Source of the DNA: Henckelia pumila
Taxonomy: Eukaryota; Streptophyta; Magnoliopsida; Lamiales; Gesneriaceae
Length of the DNA stretch: 64,000 nt
Direction of reading: 5' to 3'
Assembly: GCF_033568475.1 (NCBI RefSeq)
Contig: NC_133123.1
Coordinates: forward strand, 133,706,930-133,770,929
Position numbers and translations under genes: made by a program. The stretch's first letter is position 1. Each line of letters begins with the position of its first letter. The notes below the pieces were generated by a model. The model was not told the DNA's origin. It did no database searches and saw only the letters and a list, made by a program, of their open reading frames with translations. Positions 10,291 through 22,812 of the stretch are shown here, in pieces.

Positions 10291-10563
10291 GTTGCGTTTG
10301 GATACATAGATTTGAAATTTATGGATTTGATTATAGATTTATTGTTAATAACGAAACAATATCTTACATTTACTTACAAATTAATTATATATATTTGAAC
10401 GATTTCAAATGAAATAATTATTGGGTAGACATGAAATTCATCTTAATTAAGATGAATTATGATAATGTGTAAGAGTGGATTTCAAATTTATGATATTATT
10501 TCTCTTAACGATAAATTGACATTTTGAAATACACGAATTTTAGATCATTACATCCGAAAGCAA
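10291..10563. mobile_element. Possible degenerate MITE
   Basis: ttgcgtttggatacat near the left end resembles the complement of the right end (ttgctttcggatgtaa). Inner AT-rich words also pair loosely. No clear target duplication. Confidence 0.35.
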
Positions 10564-11675
10564 AAGTAATTTGTTTTCGGAACATATTCTCTATGCGATT
10601 AGACAAAAAAAAAAGATACACATGTCTAAGTCGATTCGAAATCAATATCATGTTTTTCAACAATTAACAACTTTTTTGTTGACAAAATTATTTCCGAGAG
10701 ATTATCTGAACTAAATCGTAAATAGTCAACGAGTGAAAGGACCGGGCGGACCGGCTTGGGCAGCTTTTAGTGGGGCAGCTTTGAACCGGTCATTCAAATT
10801 GATGGTAGGGTCAAAAAGGTAAATATACATTTCTCCGCGTGGTCGCCTCTAATGATTGTGACATATGTATGTCTATTGTAATTTCACATCAACCCTTGTA
10901 TTTTTCTCTATTTAGAGAAACCCCCCAAGAATTTCTATTTTGTTGGTTTTCTACCTCCTCATTTTGCTCGAGTTTATAAATTTTTGTTAGTTTCTATATT
11001 GAAAAGACAAACAATGTTTTCCCCACATGAATTAATTGAAATCGAACTAATTTTTCAACGATTTGACAGTAATTATCAAAATAAAACACCAACACCATGT
11101 TTTTCCCAAAACGGCAGAAATAAGACCGTCGAAAAGTAATTTGAAAGATTTTTAAACATTTTTTAATCTCTATAGATGAAGAATTCGTCACTTACGAGAT
11201 AGTACACAAATCAATAGTTGTCAAACAAGTCGATTGGTCCATATCAATAGTGTAAAATAATAATGCTAATGTAAAAAATAATAATTTTTTCATTAGTAGA
11301 GTCGGATCGAAAATCCATATCACAAAGTTGAATAATGAGAACGCGTCACATTGTGTGTTTTTTTTTTTGGGTGATAGATTAAAATGGTAACATATCAAGG
11401 TGTATCAACGAATTCTACTTAAAAACTAGATATTGAACATGCAAGAGCGTATCATTTTATACTCCAATAAAATTTGAAAAAAGATGGAAAGAAAAGAAGT
11501 ATAAAAAAGGCATGAAATATTGAGTTTTAAGGGGAATTACGGAAGGAAGAGAAAGCTCGAGGGGTGGTGTTGGCCCTGTAATGCAATAAATGTTCCCATA
11601 AATTCCACTCGGTTTCTCAACTCTCGCCAATTTTTCTGCTAATTTCGTGCATGTGGCTCACCCTCTGCCCTTCTT
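10564..11675. other. Intergenic DNA upstream of the DUF668 gene
   Basis: AT-rich, no credible coding frame on either strand. Confidence 0.55.
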
Positions 11676-11678
11676 CCC

Positions 11679-12737
11679 TTTTATAAAAAAAAAAAAAAGA
11701 CTTGTCCCTCTCTCGTCACTAGAAAATATACGCCTCCCGTTGTTCCCTGGTAGATACGGTCCATTTTTTGTCTGTTGCAGATAATCTGTGAGTTTCTGAT
11801 ATGGGTTTTTACCGATCTTTGTTTTTTGTTTCCTGCTTGATTTTACTGTGTCTTGTTCTTGTTCTTGTGATGTCTTGGTTTTGCGACGGATATTATAGTG
11901 TTTTATAGTTGATAGTTCTTGTCGAGCTTTCAATAAGCAAAGGAAAATAGTTTGTTGAGAAGATTTTGAAGTTGGCAGCAGTTTAAGCAAGTTTTGAAGC
12001 GTTTTTTTTGCTTGATATTTGAAAGAATCCTTTTTTTTTTTGTGTTTTTATTAAATCTGGTATCGGTTTGATTCTTCGTACTGATTTGATCTGGGATTAT
12101 TTATGTTTCCTGTATTTTGTGATTTTTTTTAAAGAATTTCTAATTATTTTGTGGTGGTGGGATATCGAATTCCAAGTGAAATAAATGGTCGATCGATTTT
12201 TGTGGTTCTTAGTTCAATTTATAACGTATAATCTCTTCAAATTTAAAGTTGCTTTATCATTCACATGGTTTCAAGAGATCTTCTGAGTGCCAAATGAAAA
12301 GGCCAAAGTAAAGCAGAAGTAGAAAGTTGGAATCTTGGGAAGGAGAAAATTATTTTCGGATTAACAAAGTCTTATTTTGTTTCGTTTTCTGATTCTATAT
12401 CTTCGGATACGTGAAAATGAGTGTTAGATCGTAACGGAATTACCTATCCTTCAATTTTTTTTGTTGGTTTCAAATTCTCGGTGCACTTTTTTTTTTAAAT
12501 CGTGAACAGTTGATCTTGAGTTTTTTCCTTTCACCTTGATGTTATCTGATGTGCAAATAAAAGTCATTTGGATAAACTGCCATTTTTTACTTGTTAGTCT
12601 TTTCAAGCACATGATTTGAACTGGTTTTAAGCAGCTTCTGTTTTTGTACAGGTTCTCTTTACTTCAGAGTCAAGAAAGTTAGTGGTGAAGTTTGATTTTG
12701 AGATCATAATTGTTGTGAACTCGGGACATCGCTGGAA
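11679..12737 (+). promoter_or_regulatory. Promoter, 5' leader and leader intron of the DUF668 gene
   Basis: TTATAAAAA at about 11680 is a good TATA box, followed by a CT-rich start region. A GTGAGT donor at 11788 and a pyrimidine-rich acceptor ending TGTACAG at 12651 bracket a likely 864-bp 5' UTR intron. The remaining leader is 12652-12737. The start and the intron are inferred from motifs only. Confidence 0.5.
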
Positions 12738-14522
12738 ATGGTTGCTGAATCATGGTTCCGTAGTTTATGGAAGCCTTCAAAAAAGCATGACTTTCAAGCT
12801 GGAAAGTTGCATATCGGGGTTCTGGCTTTTGAAGTGGCGAGTTTGATGTCTAAGCTGCTTCATCTCTGGCAATCATTGACCGAGAAGCAAATCGCAAGGT
12901 TGAGGGAGGAAATAGCAAATTCCACAGGTATCAAGAAGCTTGTCTCGGAAAACGATGATTATATCGGAAAGATGATATGTGCAGAAATGACCGAAAACTT
13001 GGCGAATGTTGCAAGAGCTGTTGCAAGAGTATCAAAGAAATGTAGTGATCCTTTGTTAAAGAGTTTTGAGCAAGCCTTTAGTGATTTGATTAACTTGTCC
13101 ACTGATACCTATGGTTGGCAATTTTCATGGAAGAAGATGGACAGGAAAGCCAAGAAATTGGAACGGTTTATTATCGTGAATAATAATTTGTTTCAGGAAA
13201 TGGAGACACTTGCTGATTTTGAACAATGTTTGCGAAGAATGATGGGAAGTGATAATGCAGATAGCATAATCTTGGTCGAATATGAAAAAAAAGTTGCGTG
13301 GAAACGACAAGAGGTGAGGCATCTTAAGGAGAATTCTCTTTGGAATCGAACTTATGATTACACAGTTCTTCTTCTAGCAAGATCTATATTTACTATATAT
13401 GGTAGGATTGGGCATGTGTTTGGAGCTAACGACGTGGCTGACTTGGGGATTAAAGATTCTAGACTTATAGATTCAAATAATAGCCGAAAGAGCCACTCAA
13501 CTGTATTCACGCAATCATCAGTTTACCCATCTGAAAATTGGGTTCCGAGGTATTCTTCTGGCTCTGTGGGCAAGATTATATCCTTTTCGGGTCCAATTTC
13601 AAGAACAAGCAATATTGACAATTTCCACTCAGGTTCTCTTCAAAATTCTGTGAACTCGTCAAGCCCGATTCCTGGTTCACATAATGGTGCTAACTTTTAT
13701 TCGGGTCCCCTTGCAAGGTCAACAACGAAATCCGGCCCTTTGCGAAAGGCGATTCGAATGTGGCAATTCCGTGATAAATCTCAGAACGTAAGGGAGAAGA
13801 TTCCACATCAGCAATCTGATCAACTAACCACCTCGATGCCTTTTACGAGGGGCATGGTCAGTGAGAATTGTACTCCCACAAACGATTTTTCTGGGAATGT
13901 CTATTCCGGAGTTCTAAACAGAACTAAGGATTCCAACAGAGCCGAGCATACATATGGCAACTCGATTCAAGGAAACCAATCAGTTGGTCCCAAGAACAAG
14001 CTGTTGAATGCGCCTCCTCCCGAGACTCTCGGTGCTGCCGCGTTAGCTCTTCACTATGCAAATGTTATCATATTTATCGAGAAATTAGTGGCATCTCCTC
14101 ATCTGATTGGCAATGACGCAAGAGATGATTTATACAACATGCTACCTTCTAGCATCAGATCATCCCTAAGGGCAAAACTGAAGCCGTTTGCCAATATCCT
14201 GACTTCATCAGTGTATGACACGGTTCTTGCGGGAGAGTGGACGAATGCAATGTCAGTAACACTCGAATGGCTAGCCCCACTTGCTCATAACATGATAAGA
14301 TGGCAATCGGAGCGGAGCATTGAGCACCAGAGTTTAGTTTCCAGAACAAATGTGCTTCTAGTTCAAACCCTTTTTCTTGCGAATCAAGTGAAAACAGAAA
14401 CAGCCATAACCGAGCTTCTTATTGGACTGAACTATATATGGAGGTTTGGTCGAGAAATCAATGCAAATTCACTATCTGAGTTTGCTAGTGCCAGAAAGGT
14501 TGATGAATACATGGATTCATAG
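12738..14522 (+). CDS. DUF3475/DUF668 protein (PSK-simulator-like family)
   Basis: An intact 594-residue intronless coding region. The N-terminal DUF3475 is at about residues 24-80 (LHIGVLAFEVASLMSKLLHL, then STGIKKLVSENDDYIG). DUF668 is at about 431-516 (GAAALALHYANVIIFIEKLV, then DDLYNMLPSSIR and LEWLAPLAHNMIRWQ). The centre is Ser/Asn/Gly-rich and probably disordered. The start MVAESWFRSLWKPSKK matches the group around Arabidopsis At5g04550 as I remember it, rather than the PSI1 group, which begins with an N-myristoylation signal; none is seen here. Plant members are linked to growth and phosphosulfokine signalling, but the biochemical role is unknown. It is the only + strand host gene in the window. 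Confidence 0.9.
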   Translation: MVAESWFRSLWKPSKKHDFQAGKLHIGVLAFEVASLMSKLLHLWQSLTEKQIARLREEIANSTGIKKLVSENDDYIGKMICAEMTENLANVARAVARVSKKCSDPLLKSFEQAFSDLINLSTDTYGWQFSWKKMDRKAKKLERFIIVNNNLFQEMETLADFEQCLRRMMGSDNADSIILVEYEKKVAWKRQEVRHLKENSLWNRTYDYTVLLLARSIFTIYGRIGHVFGANDVADLGIKDSRLIDSNNSRKSHSTVFTQSSVYPSENWVPRYSSGSVGKIISFSGPISRTSNIDNFHSGSLQNSVNSSSPIPGSHNGANFYSGPLARSTTKSGPLRKAIRMWQFRDKSQNVREKIPHQQSDQLTTSMPFTRGMVSENCTPTNDFSGNVYSGVLNRTKDSNRAEHTYGNSIQGNQSVGPKNKLLNAPPPETLGAAALALHYANVIIFIEKLVASPHLIGNDARDDLYNMLPSSIRSSLRAKLKPFANILTSSVYDTVLAGEWTNAMSVTLEWLAPLAHNMIRWQSERSIEHQSLVSRTNVLLVQTLFLANQVKTETAITELLIGLNYIWRFGREINANSLSEFASARKVDEYMDS

Positions 14523-15838
14523 CCGCATCACTTTCATATGCTCATCGTTTTGCTGAAGGATCATTCTTAGTGTCAAAGGTTCCTAATCCATTCGCCCCAA
14601 AAGTCGATGTCCATGAAATGATTCCTTGAGTCTTTGGTGAAACCTTCTCGTCGGATTCTTGGATGCCAAGAGGGCGCATATCCTTGTTCCCGCAGTAGTT
14701 GGATCACAACATTTTTCTGGTTACAACTTTTGTTTGAGGTTTGTGATTCAGAATCCACATGATGCCGTTTTTAAACGGTCATCGATAGCCGTAACTTGCA
14801 CTTGAAGTATTGTAAATTGTCAATCTGAATCGTGAAAATTTTATCCTGGTAAAGGTGTGGTTTTCCAATCTTAGGAGCTTCTCATCAAATTAAAAAGAAT
14901 GTCATGCTGCTTGCTGTTTGGCTTGAAATATTTTTTACTTTGCCATAAACCTTTTTTCTTGGGACAAAATCCAAAATCTGAATTTTATTACCTTTTTTAA
15001 GTGATGATATTTATGCTCACTGTTGTCCATAATTGTGGTTGCTTGGGGTGATTTAACCGATGTGTAATTTGAAACATTTTGTTTGGGTATAAATTGATCC
15101 TAAACATTTTTAATAAATGTATTGGTTGAAAAATTATAAATTTTTATAATTATAAATTGTGTGCGAGATATGTGTAACTAATATGTAACATAGCATGAAA
15201 TGAGTGTATCGGATCCAACGGCTCCATTCTCATCGTTAATGTATGTCTTGTGGTTTAGGTTTGATTGAACAGGTTTCACTTGCTTTATCGTTTTTTTTTT
15301 GTGTGTGTGTGTGTGTGTGTGTGTGGCCCCCCGCAGAAGCAAGTGCATTTGAACCGAATTTTGACCAAAAAAATAAAGAAAAGGAAAAAACTAAAGTCGA
15401 TAATGTTTATAATATCATTTCATTTTAAACTGCTAAACTTTATATTGAAAATATGTTCACAGGCACTATGTTGTTGTACTGCAATTCAAAGAAGATCAAA
15501 TGATTAATATGCATGATCAGCAAAATAAATATAAATTAATTTTAGAAACAAAAAAAAAAAAAAAGAAGAGAAAATACACCGTTTTCTCAACTTTCCAATA
15601 CAAGAAGTTTTACGTGCTGACGAAAAACCGCAACAGAGGCCGTTGTCATTCATGAACGCAGGAGACAATTAGAAGGGCATTGCAAAGAGCACGCTAAAAT
15701 CGATCATCGAGGCCCTAAATATAAGACGTTGGTGAGATACATGATAATGTACATCAAATGTAAGTATGCAAGAAGCGTATGAGAACATTCCCAATGTGTT
15801 AAAACGACATGAAAACTTGTTTTCTTCCCCTAAAAGTT
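14523..15838. other. 3' region and intergenic spacer with (GT)n microsatellite
   Basis: Holds the 3' UTR of the DUF668 gene, a (GT)12 run at 15301-15325, an A-tract near 15550 and the 3' end of the next gene on the other strand. No further gene seen. Confidence 0.55.
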
Positions 15839-18800
15839 TCATAGCGCCTCCGGAAAGCGCAGCTCTGCTGGACCAGGACCGAGAATGCCTTTCTGCTCGG
15901 AAATCTTGCCCAGTCCTGAAGTTGATTCGGTCTGCACAATCTTTTCTTCCTCTCGCCAACCAATCACTTGCCAGTCTCTCTACGCCATTGAAAATAACCA
16001 TTGTCAGCATGAAAAAAAAATTCTGGGCGTCCATACTCCATAGTATGCATCAAAAGATTTCGGCCCCAGGCTCAACTAGAGGAGCCCACTTTTTAGCAAA
16101 TATTTGCTAAAATGAAGCTGAAGGCGCATGGATTAATAATCCTAGGTGCTACAAGCAATTTCTGCAGAGAGCCACTCTTATTTATATTTCTTAATGTTAG
16201 AAACTCGCCTCATCCGGGTTGTGGTTTCCATCTTCCAACAACGGAGTCATGAGAGGAGGGGCAATATCTGGATCAGGCTTTTGAAAGATGAATGTGGTAT
16301 ATAGGCCTGTAAATAGAGGATTCACAAATGAGTTCCAATAAGACATAGAAAGCTCACTTCCGAGGTAATAATCTAGTGGAGCGATACAATCACCCAAAAT
16401 GTCATATGATCTTGGAAGAAGCCTTCCCCTTGGATCAGTGAGGTTTGGACCAGAATCCATTAGCAACCCTGCCAATTGTGCTCTGACAAGCCAAATTTTG
16501 GCGACGTCAGTATCTAACCAAAACAATACATCCGAGATAATTCAACTAATAGTTTCAAAACCGAAGATAGAATATCTGCTTGGAACACATCATGCCAGAA
16601 GTAAAGATGATAAAAATACAAGAAAAAAATCCATGCATATTTTTCATCCTTCCTCGTTGAACATCCTAGATTTGCTGAGCTACAGGAAACAAATGTGTTT
16701 TACAAGCACTGGATATTCAAACTTATATTAACGTATCAATGATTCCACAGGATAAACGCAATCCATATTTGTCAAAATTGTGAGGCACTTCCCGCTTTTG
16801 TGTGACCTCCCATAATCATACAAGCGCATAGAGAAACAAAACAAAGATGACAAAGTTGAGACAAACATTTCACCTGTTGTCGTCGTAAAATTCAGTCAGG
16901 TTTTGTATTTCTACATACTCAAGACCAGCCTCTCTAGCCAACCTGTCGTCAGAATTATCAACAATGAAACAAGAAATATAATAGAGGAACTGGCAGGTAA
17001 GAAATTTCAGGCCATGATTATTGATTATATGTCAGTTTGCAGCCATCTACATCACTTCAGTGCGACACATTAAGAACTGAAGTAACTAAGCAAATATTTA
17101 CCAGAGAAGATTGCAACCAATTTTGCACAACAAATCAAGTACAAACAAGTGCATAATGGATCCATGGAACAAGTGCATGGACAATTGCTCTAATAAACAA
17201 GTGTTCACACCCATTAATTGGGTCCTAACCCATTGGACACAGGGCATGGGCCTATACATGAGAATTCCAACTTCCTTTCCCTTCTTCGACATTTCAAAAG
17301 TGCTTCCTTACCCAACACCCCACTTCAAAAGAAGATATCAGTCTATTGATATAGTCCTAGATTCAAGAGAGCAATACGAGAATCTGCGAGAACGCAGGAA
17401 AACACTTTTGAGCTTAGTGAGTGATGCTGTGTTTCTTTCTTTCTTTCTTTTCTTTTTTTTAAGATGATTGTTGAAGAAGGTTGTTAGACACCTTTTACAA
17501 GGTTTTGTTAAAAATCTTAGAAAAGACATACCAAGTGTAAGGTTCATACCAAGAGTGCACAAAAACGCTGGTCTAAAACACGTTTGACGTGAATATTTGG
17601 CTCATGAATAGAAATTTCTCTAGAATCTTATCATACAATAATGAATGCTCAGAGGCAAGTAAATACCACAAGTTACATACCCCTCAGTCAAGAAGCTTTA
17701 AGCCGACAAATTGATGGATTCAAAGAGGTATTTACACAAAAATGAACATCAACAAAGTCAACATTCATAAGAGGGAGATGCTTTAAAATCTTAACAGAAA
17801 AATTAACCTGATCAAGCTTGGGAAATGAACTAAACAATGAGTTTCCATGGAGACATCATTTGCAAATTTCAACTGGTATTTCTTACCAAAAAATGGGAAT
17901 CTGGAAATCAGCTGAACATACATTAGAGACAATAAAATGTCATAAAAAGATTCGAAAAGAAAAGGAAAACATGAGAAGATCATATGTTGGAGATATACTT
18001 CTCTTCCTCAACTTCAAAAGTGATCATATAGCTCTCAGATCGAATGCAGTTGGGAACAATGTTGGGCTTCATACCACCACTCCTATTGTGGTATGCTTCA
18101 ACATTTTTCTGGTATTTAGCCCTGCAAAATGTGTGGACATGTTAGTGCAGAACACTGCAAAAGTTAGAATATTCAGACCCTTCTTGATGAACAAGGACGA
18201 ATATATTGAGTAGATCAATTCCCAAAAACAATTTCCATGAAGATGCTGATTTCACACGCCATTTTTCCTCCTCGCCATTCCTTGATGAAGTACAGAAAGA
18301 AATGGATTTATGAAACTGTTTGGGGGTGGGGGGGGGGGGGGGTGGTTAGTGCTAGATAGACGAGAGAACTACTTCCTACTATCATGCTGGGAAAATTTGA
18401 GAAAGCCCAACATCAGGATTGACAGCTAAAAAAATGCATATGAAACAAAATAATAAATTTCAAAAGTTTTGTTCATACCATATAGTAGATGAATCAGGAG
18501 TTAAACCAAGGAAATAACCTCCTGGTCTCAACAAAGATGAGACATTGTGCAACAATCTTCTCACTTTCTCCTCTGTTTCAAAGCATAACTGCCACCGTTC
18601 AGGTACGAAGTTTATATTTTCAGATTTCTTTAAGGATATATATAGAGACATTGAGAAACATTATTGAGCAGAGATGCAAAGTCCTACCGGTAAATGCTGC
18701 ATACAGAAAACAATATCAGCCTGCTTTTCCTTGTCCTTCCAGTGCAACTCTACATCTCCCTGTATAAACATGGGAGCAAAATCAACGAAAAATAACTGGC

Positions 18801-19932
18801 ACATAATCTACAAAAGATAAAGAAGCAATGAAACAATGATATGCTGGCAAGTGGCAACTAGCACAGGTCGGAAAACAGTCAGGTTGTTCTATCTCGGTGG
18901 CAATAAGAATTGAAAAGGATGAAAAAAGCCGAGTAATCTAAAAGCAAATCGAACAGTATTTGCACACTATATAGATGGAGAAAGGAAATAGATGAAAACA
19001 AATAATGGTTTAAGTAAATTTTAACTTGCCAACTGATTCCTTTTTAAAAAATAGGGAAAAAATAGTCGTTCTAACAAAACAGCACATATTGCCATAATGC
19101 TAACGCTTTGAAAGGATTTACTTGAGGTTCTGTCCCCTACTAACAAGATCCTTGTAAGAGGGTAAACTGTTCATCTATTCTTTCTTTTACAACAGAACAA
19201 ATCGAAAAATAACTGTTACCCAATAAAAGAATACCACTACTTTTATTTTATGTCTGCTTAGTCCTTCTGATCATCGCAAACTAGAATTAAACATGAAGTA
19301 ATTCCCAAGTGGAATACTAAAATCCGAGTAATATCACATGCACAATTGTGCAGTAAGCATTTCTGGACAGATGCATTCAATAAGAATCAATGAGTGAAAA
19401 CAAAAATAATACAGAGACGTGTTCAAGAATCTCACTACACAAGGATCAAGCTCCAGAAACTCAAAGGTGTAAGTCTTGCGTCGACTCTCCCATGCTTCCC
19501 TCACTTCACTCACTCCAGTTGTCACCACATCTGCACAAAAAAATCCCACGTCTCACACAGGAATCATCACCACCAAGCACATCCACGCAAAATTTAACAA
19601 AAAGGTCAATCATTTATACGAACAGGTCATTCAAAACAAAATGATGAATCTCAAAGTTACCAATGCCAATGTAGTGACCAATTTGAGCATCATCCCACTT
19701 CTCCTCGTCGGGCACTTGCCCACAAAACAAATCACACACCTAACCATATTGGCCAAATGAAAAGGAACGTAAACACTTAAAAAATCAAGAAAACAATGAA
19801 ATCCATAATTAGAAAGAAGCATACAGTTGCGTAAGGGGAGACGAAAATGTTTATCAGAGCGATTTTAGCGAACTCGATAAGACGGTGGTGAGTTGATTCG
19901 GTGGGACGATGGGTGTGATGGGAATTCATCAT
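15839..19932 (-). CDS. mRNA cap guanine-N7 methyltransferase (At3g52210-like)
   Basis: Eleven exons give 354 residues: 19932-19825, 19739-19661, 19530-19439, 18759-18688, 18588-18479, 18121-17999, 17900-17808, 16942-16874, 16482-16394, 16306-16205, 15966-15839. The protein should transfer methyl from S-adenosylmethionine to N7 of the mRNA cap guanine. Visible parts: HHRLIEFAKIALINIF near the N-terminus, the SAM-binding start VCDLFCG, the acidic IGID, DIVFCMQH, LLHNVSSLLRPGGYF, FPFFGKKYQLKFAND with HCLVHFPS, and LYTTFIFQKPDPDIAPP. The last exon encodes the conserved tail GLGKISEQKGILGPGP. ATG at 19929 is an alternative start one codon later. The donor of exon 3 could be 3 bp further on, and the donor of exon 10 (A/GTTTCT) is weak. 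The order beside the E2 gene matches Arabidopsis chromosome 3 as I recall it. Confidence 0.9.
18328..18342. repeat. G15 homopolymer in an intron
   Basis: Fifteen G on the + strand with TGGGGGT before it, inside an intron of the cap methyltransferase gene. The transcript would read C15. Confidence 0.8.
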
Positions 19933-20918
19933 CAGTATCCTTAAAACCTCCCAAAACCCCAACAGGCCAACACTATCAAAGCGGCTTTTGCAATGGAAAG
20001 TAAAAATAAATTGCAGGAATACAAATAGTTTGTGACACTCTGGTTGGCTCCGGTTATATATATATATATATATTTTATATTAAATTTTTTTTTTATTTAT
20101 TAATTATTATAAATATAAATAAATTGACCCGTATAATTCGCTCTAATTGTTTGAATCATATATTTCTACGACCATTTTCCTTCTTACAAGGAATTTAAGA
20201 CGTATTTCAACAAAATTATCTATCACACAGCCTGTCTCACTGTGATGGTAATTTTGGATTTCCTACTGAACCAAAAAAACTAATTTTTATGTAAAAGAAA
20301 TATTACGAAATATTAATTTTTACCTGTGTATAAATAAGATAATTATGTAAAAAATATTAATGTTTACTTTGCATATAAATCACAGATAAATCCATCTCAC
20401 GCATGTCCCTCACAGCCACAAGATACGTATATATGAATTGAATTTTGGCTTTACAAAATTTTTTGTTATCTCCTAAGTCATAATTATTAATTTATTACTT
20501 CGCGTTTCAATAAACGATATTTTCTTGTAAATATGCCCTTTACTTGATAAAATTTTACAGCTTGCTAAATTTAAGAAAACTAAATTAGAAATACATAGAT
20601 TTATCCACAATCTCTGCAATAAGAGAGAAATGTTGTTTCTGCAAGTATCTTTCCGTGATCATTATTATTTCTTGACAGCCGATACATTGAGTTTGGGCTT
20701 CGTTGAACAAACCAAACTCGGGATCAAATCTCACTTTATTACTCTTCTAGTGCAGCAAGTCTCCAAAAAATGGGACCTTCTGAATGAAAATCAAATCTCT
20801 GGTAAAGAAAAATGGCACAACAATAACAACAATGTCAGGCACTAGGAAATGATCTTGAACTTCGTTAAAAATGTTCAGTTGTATGGAGATCCGTTGTGTG
20901 GAGATAACGTGGACGCCA
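19933..20918. other. Spacer between the cap methyltransferase start and the E2 stop
   Basis: Contains the methyltransferase promoter, a TA run at about 20057-20074, AT-rich sequence, and the 3' UTR of the E2 gene towards 20900. A short + strand open frame at 20630-20845 has no family features and is not called. Confidence 0.5.
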
Positions 20919-22768
20919 TCACAAAAGAAGTCTTCTAATATCGCTGAAATTCGACCGTAGTTCTGTCAGGAAGGTGCCTGTAATAACAGATTATTTGCAA
21001 TAAGCCATTTCCCTTGGAATCCAGAACAAACAAAATAGAAACCCACACTGGAAGAGAATTATAAATGACAGACTTCATTGAAGTTACACTTTTTGGCCAG
21101 TACCTGAGCCGCCACTAAATGAAAGAATAATGATTCCAGAAAAGCAGAGAACAAGCAGAAAAAAAGGCCTTAGTCCAAATGTTCTTCGACGAATGATTAC
21201 ACGCGATTAGTTTAGTGTGTTTAGGCATTTTCTCGAAGAGTGGAAGGCATTGCAATCTATTTCAAAGCTACTTAAATGCACCAAAATATTCATAATTCAT
21301 CTGAGTGCTAACTTTTTGAATCTTTCTAATATGTATGGTTGGGAAAGAGATTTGAAGAACGTGGGGGAGGGAGGGGGGTTCCCTAAGGAAGAATGAGAAT
21401 AGGTGAGCGGAGCAAGGCGCACAGGAGAGATCTAGCTGATATTTAAAAATTTGAAGTAGAGAAACACAATCAAGGCATATCACAAAATAAAATGGAGTTT
21501 AATCGGCTCTATTTAAAGCACCTCCAACTTTTCCATCAAAAACACGATGGTCAGCAGACAATGTCAGATTCATTTTTGTCACAACAGCAGGCTTCTCAGT
21601 CCCTGAAAGCGAAGTAAACCGAAGTTGAAAGCTAGCCAGTGGTGGTAAGTTAAAATAGCACATGTTAGACATTAACACACAGACAGATTACCATCATCTC
21701 CAATAACTGGTTCAACAACTTGATTGCCCCTACCGACAGCAAGAATGCCAGCCTTCAAGAAGGAAATTAGTCAGGTTACACCAGCACTTGCACAAAATTA
21801 TTTGATAATTCCAAGAGCTAACGGAAGAGGTATATAAACTTTTAGTCCCAAATTTACAATCTGATTGACGTCATTCTTATTTGGGCTTATAGTTCAGGCA
21901 AGTTTCTCTTTTGTGATTGCCAGGACATCAGAGTGTGCAGAGGGATGTATGTGTATGTCAGTATGTGAGAGAGAGAGAGGAGAGAGTGAACCTGTGGAGG
22001 GTTTATGATCGCGCAAAAGTTATCTACAGGAAACATCCCCAAATTTGAGATGCTGCATGAAGAAGGGAAAACAACATCAAGAAAGAAACAAAAAATGGTT
22101 ATATGAACAAGGATAAGATGAAGCCACCTGAAAGTGCCACCTTGAAACTCATTGGGCTTAAGCTTTCCTGTTCTTGCTTTTTCAGCAAGTTCTTTGACCT
22201 TTAGACACAATTAAAAATAGAGAAAAAAGTTACGTAGTATAGAAAACAATAAAATCACAAATTAAAGTATTTAATGGAATGACAAGTCATTTAATTCCTA
22301 AAGACATAGAATTTTGGAATATTATAAATTTAATCATGTGAAAGCCATGAAAGTTAAAAAAACAAAATCAATGAATCCTCAACTCCAGCTCCCCACTTCA
22401 TCAGCAAGTTGTAATAATGCATATTCATAAGAGGAGAAACTATATGAATGAATCTCGTAGAACAAAAGTAGGAAGAGCAAGCAGTAGCAAAATTATTACC
22501 TAAATCTTGGGGTAACCATTTATAAGAAATGACCAATCAGTTTAACACAAAGCAAAATGCTGAGAGAATTGACTTGAATCAAATAAAGCAACTGAACGAT
22601 ATCAAACAACTGAACTTCGTAGTACGGCATCACAAACAACACATATTGACAGTATCCGTCTGATTCAATGTAATCTTATCCATCAGAAAGCAAAATAATG
22701 CCATCTAGACCAATTGCAGCAAGTCATCCTTTCACTGACATTTGAAATTGAAACAAGTGACTCTTATC

Positions 22769-22812
<44 letters not shown>

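Noticed and set aside
20630-20845. Small + strand open frame between two genes
   Set aside because: No family features; it overlaps the likely 3' UTR of the E2 gene and has a low-complexity end.
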